Source: Bacteroidales bacterium
GTDB lineage: Bacteria > Bacteroidota > Bacteroidia > Bacteroidales > UBA4181
DNA: 8,088 nucleotides
Direction: 5' to 3'
NCBI GenBank assembly: GCA_031264715.1
Contig: JAISDP010000160.1
Coordinates: 1 to 8,088, forward strand
The position numbers were made by a program, and so were the translations under genes. Positions 6,132-8,088 of this stretch are shown here, piece by piece (within the stretch, counting starts at the first letter, position 1; the number at the start of each line of letters is the position of its first letter). The notes under the pieces were generated by a model, which worked only from the letters and a program-made list of their open reading frames with translations, was not told the origin of the DNA and did no database searches.

Positions 6132-6306
6132 ACTTCCGGCATCAAATAAACAAAACATTGCCCGTCAGGGCATTCATATCCATAGAATCAATGCGGAAAA
6201 CATCCGCCAATCTCCGTAGGAGATTCATCATGTGAAACCCCATACGGGGTTTTGATCCGGTTGCGGTGCATCTTTTTTCTATTGATATGGTTTCCCTGAC
6301 GGGAAA
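6132..6306 (+). repeat. Compound intergenic hairpin array, copy 2
   Basis: It aligns over its length with the reverse complement of about 89-262. The shared start is CTTCCGG(C/T)ATCAAAT. Hairpins lie at 6159-6172 (TGCCC/GTCA/GGGCA), 6209-6225 (AATCTCC/GTA/GGAGATT), 6235-6252 (AAACCCC/ATAC/GGGGTTT) and 6291-6306 (TTTCCC/TGAC/GGGAAA). Linkers are CATATCCATAGAA (6175-6187) and TTCTATTGATATG (6277-6289). It begins directly after the 17-bp inverted-end element. Confidence 0.85.
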
Positions 6307-6322
6307 CAATGTCGGGTTTGCC

Positions 6323-6357
6323 CCTGTCAGCGGTAGTTTATATTCTTATAGACCCTG
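6323..6357 (+). repeat. Short direct repeat, copy B
   Basis: This is the second copy of the segment at 5828-5866, three bases shorter. It sits next to the terminator-like hairpin downstream of the GDPD gene. Its CCTGTCAG word belongs to the same family as the palindromes after tcdA. Confidence 0.8.
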
Positions 6358-6382
6358 AAAATCCCTTTCAGCTCTGAAAGGG
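6357..6382 (-). terminator. Terminator-like hairpin after the GDPD lipoprotein gene
   Basis: CCCTTTCAG (6363-6371) and CTGAAAGGG (6374-6382) form a perfect 9-bp stem with a two-base turn. Read on the minus strand it starts 20 nt after the stop codon at 6402 and is followed by ATTTTC. The short T-run makes this a plausible but not textbook intrinsic terminator. Confidence 0.55.
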
Positions 6383-6401
6383 CGTAATCAATTTTCAATT
6401 T

Positions 6402-7736
6402 TTATCTCAACAGATTTTTCAGCGCTTGCGGATCATCCGTTGTAATAAAATCGACGCCCATGTTGATGAAATACTGCATGTCCGCAGCGCTGTTGACTGT
6501 CCAGACGTTGGTGGTCAATCCTGCCGCTTTTGCCAGATTCGTCCACGCGGTATTATTTCTCAGGGTAGCCATGGGGTAGTCGAGTCCCCAGTAGCCGGCT
6601 GTTTTCAGCGCCGCGGGTGTCAGGTCGCCGTTCAGGTAGGCTACCCGATGCTGAGGATTGCTCTTGATCAGTTCTCCGCAGACATATTGGCTGAAGGCGA
6701 TATAGTCCACCAAATCCGCCGCATCGCTGTCATTGACCATCTTTACCACTGCATCCACACATCTTTTGTTGTTGGTGTTGTTGCTGTGCGTTTTTATTTC
6801 GATGATCAGTTTTGTTTTATTCGGCTGCGTCTGCTGTTTGACGAGGTCAATACATTGCTGGAGCACAGGCAGGGGTTCGCCGTTGGACAGGCGCAGCGGA
6901 GCTATGGCCGAATAGGGTGAATTTTCCATGCTCACGCCCTGGTATGTGGCGTCGTGGTTCAGGACGATCACATTGTCGGTAGTGATCCATACGTCCAGTT
7001 CGGAGCCGTAAGCGCCCAGTTCGATGGCGTTTTGCAGCGAGGCGAGCGAATTTTGCGCCGCTCCCGCTTTGTTCCAGTAGCCTCGATGGGCAATGACACG
7101 GGTGTGATGAACGCCGGTTTGTGTGACATGTACGGGCACGGGCGACACGCCGGCAAACGTTTCGACCGTTCTTACCGTCAGGTCTCCTTCGCGTAGCATG
7201 GCGCCTTCGGGCAAGGGATCCGCCGTGAAAGCGTAGGTTTTGGCGCCCCGTTCCCAGTGATTTCCTGCTTTTTCGGTGATCCACGCGGGTTTATCGAAGA
7301 CGACAGGCACATTTGCCGTTACGCCCAGCGTAAAGTCCGACACTCCGTCCGGAAGCGATACGGCGGTTCGGTTGACCGATACGGCCGGCGTAATGCCTGC
7401 CTGATGTACCGTCAGGTTGACGATTTGCTTCACTTCCGCGCCCGTAACGCTCACTGTGGCTGTCCGATCTTCCGTCGACACGTTTTCGGCAACGGTAATC
7501 CTGAGATTGTCGGTAGCGTAGCCCGGCGTGATCACGGGAGTACACCATTCCCGGCTGGCGCTCGTCTCAACGGCGCAGTTGGTCATAACGGTAACCGCCT
7601 TGTATCCGCCTTCCGCACCGAAGTTCTGAACGCTCTGGCCGGGATCGATTTCCAGGAAAAAGGACTCCGACCCGTCTTTGGGTGAGGAGCATCCTGCGAA
7701 AAGAACAATCCACAAAATTTTGATATACTTTTTCAT
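6402..7736 (-). CDS. Lipoprotein with two BACON domains and a glycerophosphodiester phosphodiesterase domain
   Basis: The predicted envelope lipoprotein has 444 residues. A signal peptide ends in LFAGC, giving lipidated Cys16. BACON-like repeat one (about 35-114) has EWCTPVI, LRITVAEN and VNLTVHQAG. Repeat two (about 118-208) has KPAWIT and VPVHVTQTG. The GDPD domain (about 212-444) shows AHRGYW (His217, Arg218), SELDVWITTD (Glu246, Asp248), LNHD (His261, the second catalytic histidine), IIEIK (Glu313, Lys315) and the C-terminal VWTVN and GVDFITTDDP. The usual PENT motif reads QNS. The family hydrolyses glycerophosphodiesters to glycerol 3-phosphate and an alcohol; BACON domains are thought to mediate binding. 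Together they suggest surface scavenging of phosphodiesters or remodelling of host or dietary lipid head groups, which is inference. It stands alone between repeat arrays, and sampled lines are more GC-rich (about 58%) than murB (about 43%). Confidence 0.93.
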   Translation of the reverse strand: MKKYIKILWIVLFAGCSSPKDGSESFFLEIDPGQSVQNFGAEGGYKAVTVMTNCAVETSASREWCTPVITPGYATDNLRITVAENVSTEDRTATVSVTGAEVKQIVNLTVHQAGITPAVSVNRTAVSLPDGVSDFTLGVTANVPVVFDKPAWITEKAGNHWERGAKTYAFTADPLPEGAMLREGDLTVRTVETFAGVSPVPVHVTQTGVHHTRVIAHRGYWNKAGAAQNSLASLQNAIELGAYGSELDVWITTDNVIVLNHDATYQGVSMENSPYSAIAPLRLSNGEPLPVLQQCIDLVKQQTQPNKTKLIIEIKTHSNNTNNKRCVDAVVKMVNDSDAADLVDYIAFSQYVCGELIKSNPQHRVAYLNGDLTPAALKTAGYWGLDYPMATLRNNTAWTNLAKAAGLTTNVWTVNSAADMQYFINMGVDFITTDDPQALKNLLR

Positions 7737-7750
7737 TTAAGAATAATTAT

Positions 7751-7769
7751 GAATTTTGAATTTTGAATT
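7751..7769. repeat. Short GAATTTT microrepeat upstream of the GDPD gene
   Basis: The 7-bp unit GAATTTT occurs twice and then partly again. It lies in the presumed leader of the GDPD gene (start codon at 7736). No TAnnTTTG box is visible on the minus strand between 7737 and 7940, so I cannot place this gene's promoter. Confidence 0.6.
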
Positions 7770-7772
7770 GTC

Positions 7773-7814
7773 GTCCCTGACGGGGGACTACCAATCTGTC
7801 GTTCCTGACGGGAC
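7773..7814. repeat. Two TGAC-loop hairpins with linker
   Basis: GTCCC-TGAC-GGGGGAC (7773-7788) and GTTCC-TGAC-GGGAC (7801-7814) are hairpins of the same kind as in the arrays. They are separated by CTACCAATCTGTC (7788-7800), a variant of the reverse-complement linker. This is a detached, more degenerate piece of the array family. Confidence 0.7.
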
Positions 7815-7842
7815 TTTCAACTTTCAACTGCCGTTTTCCACC

Positions 7843-7930
7843 GATCTTCTTGAGGTCTCACTCCAATCTTCTTGAGGTTTCACTTCAATCCTCTTGAGGT
7901 TTCACTTCAATCTTCTTGAGGTTTCACCCC
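7843..7930. repeat. 22-bp tandem repeat, four units in exact register
   Basis: Four consecutive 22-bp units begin at 7843, 7865, 7887 and 7909, with consensus AATCTTCTTGAGGTTTCACTTC. Units two to four differ from the consensus at no more than two positions; unit one has four changes. There are no spacers, so it is not a CRISPR array. The units do not fold like the neighbouring hairpins. A longer-looped hairpin, CCCCG/CGGGG at 7928-7944, follows. Confidence 0.9.
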
Positions 7931-7944
7931 CGCGATCATCGGGG

Positions 7945-8088
7945 CTACCGATATGTCGTCCCTGACGGGATGCCCGTCAGGGCATTCATATCAATAGAAA
8001 TCAATGCGAAAAACATCAACAAATCTCCGTAGGAGATTCATCATATGAAACCCCATACGGGATTTTGATCCGGTGGCGCACACGTTTT
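7945..8088 (+). repeat. Compound intergenic hairpin array, copy 3 (cut by the window end)
   Basis: A reverse linker CTACCGATATGTC (7945-7957) leads into TCCC/TGAC/GGGA (7959-7970). Next come TGCCC/GTCA/GGGCA (7971-7984), linker CATATCAATAGAAA (7987-8000), AATCTCC/GTA/GGAGATT (8022-8038) and AAACCCC/ATAC/GGGATTT (8048-8065, one mismatch). The order matches copy 2, and 8018-8061 is identical to the reverse complement of 147-190. The array continues past the window. Confidence 0.85.

Noticed and set aside
5960..6219. Small open reading frames on both strands over the inverted-end element (84 and 61 codons)
   Set aside because: Both translate the same palindrome in opposite directions, one runs on into the hairpin array, and neither shows any protein-like motif.
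7843..7930. Possible CRISPR array
   Set aside because: The 22-bp units are directly contiguous with no spacers, and no cas genes are present.

Overview
The window looks like a chromosomal segment from a Bacteroidetes bacterium, most likely order Bacteroidales. The evidence is a lipoprotein with BACON domains, promoter -7 boxes of the TAnnTTTG type, mostly AT-rich starts without Shine-Dalgarno sequences, a menaquinone methyltransferase, and intergenic spaces crowded with short palindromes. I cannot name the genus.

Layout. Positions 1-262 hold a compound array of short hairpins (copy 1). murB (469-1476, +) follows, behind a TATCTTTG box. Converging on it is a minus-strand operon: a PurL-like protein (2847-4919), menG/ubiE (2135-2890) and aroK (1603-2115). 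A divergent gene, tcdA (5028-5789, +), shares a 109-bp spacer with the PurL-like gene, and their two predicted -7 boxes abut head to head. tcdA ends inside a cluster of CTGACAGG/CCTGTCAG palindromes. A roughly 600-bp stretch without genes follows (5790-6401). It holds a terminator-like hairpin, a 163-bp element with perfect 17-bp inverted ends, a second copy of the hairpin array, and a short sequence repeated at both sides of the stretch. A minus-strand lipoprotein with two BACON domains and a glycerophosphodiester phosphodiesterase domain (6402-7736) comes next, with its own terminator-like hairpin. The last 350 bp hold more hairpins, a perfect-period 22-bp x 4 tandem repeat, and a third array copy that runs off the window.

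The genes are mostly housekeeping: peptidoglycan precursor reduction (MurB), the shikimate pathway (AroK), menaquinone methylation (MenG) and tRNA t6A modification (TcdA). The GDPD lipoprotein is accessory and visibly more GC-rich in sampled lines.

Two things deserve attention. First, the PurL-like protein keeps the whole two-half FGAM synthase fold signature, but the family's active-site motifs in its N-terminal half are missing or altered, so it is probably not an ordinary FGAM synthase. Second, the hairpin arrays consist of many different stems around a CCC-loop-GGG core. The outer stem bases change from hairpin to hairpin yet stay complementary, and a recurring linker related to CATATCAATAGAA separates them. 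That is what selection on structure, or spread of a hairpin-recognising element, would leave.
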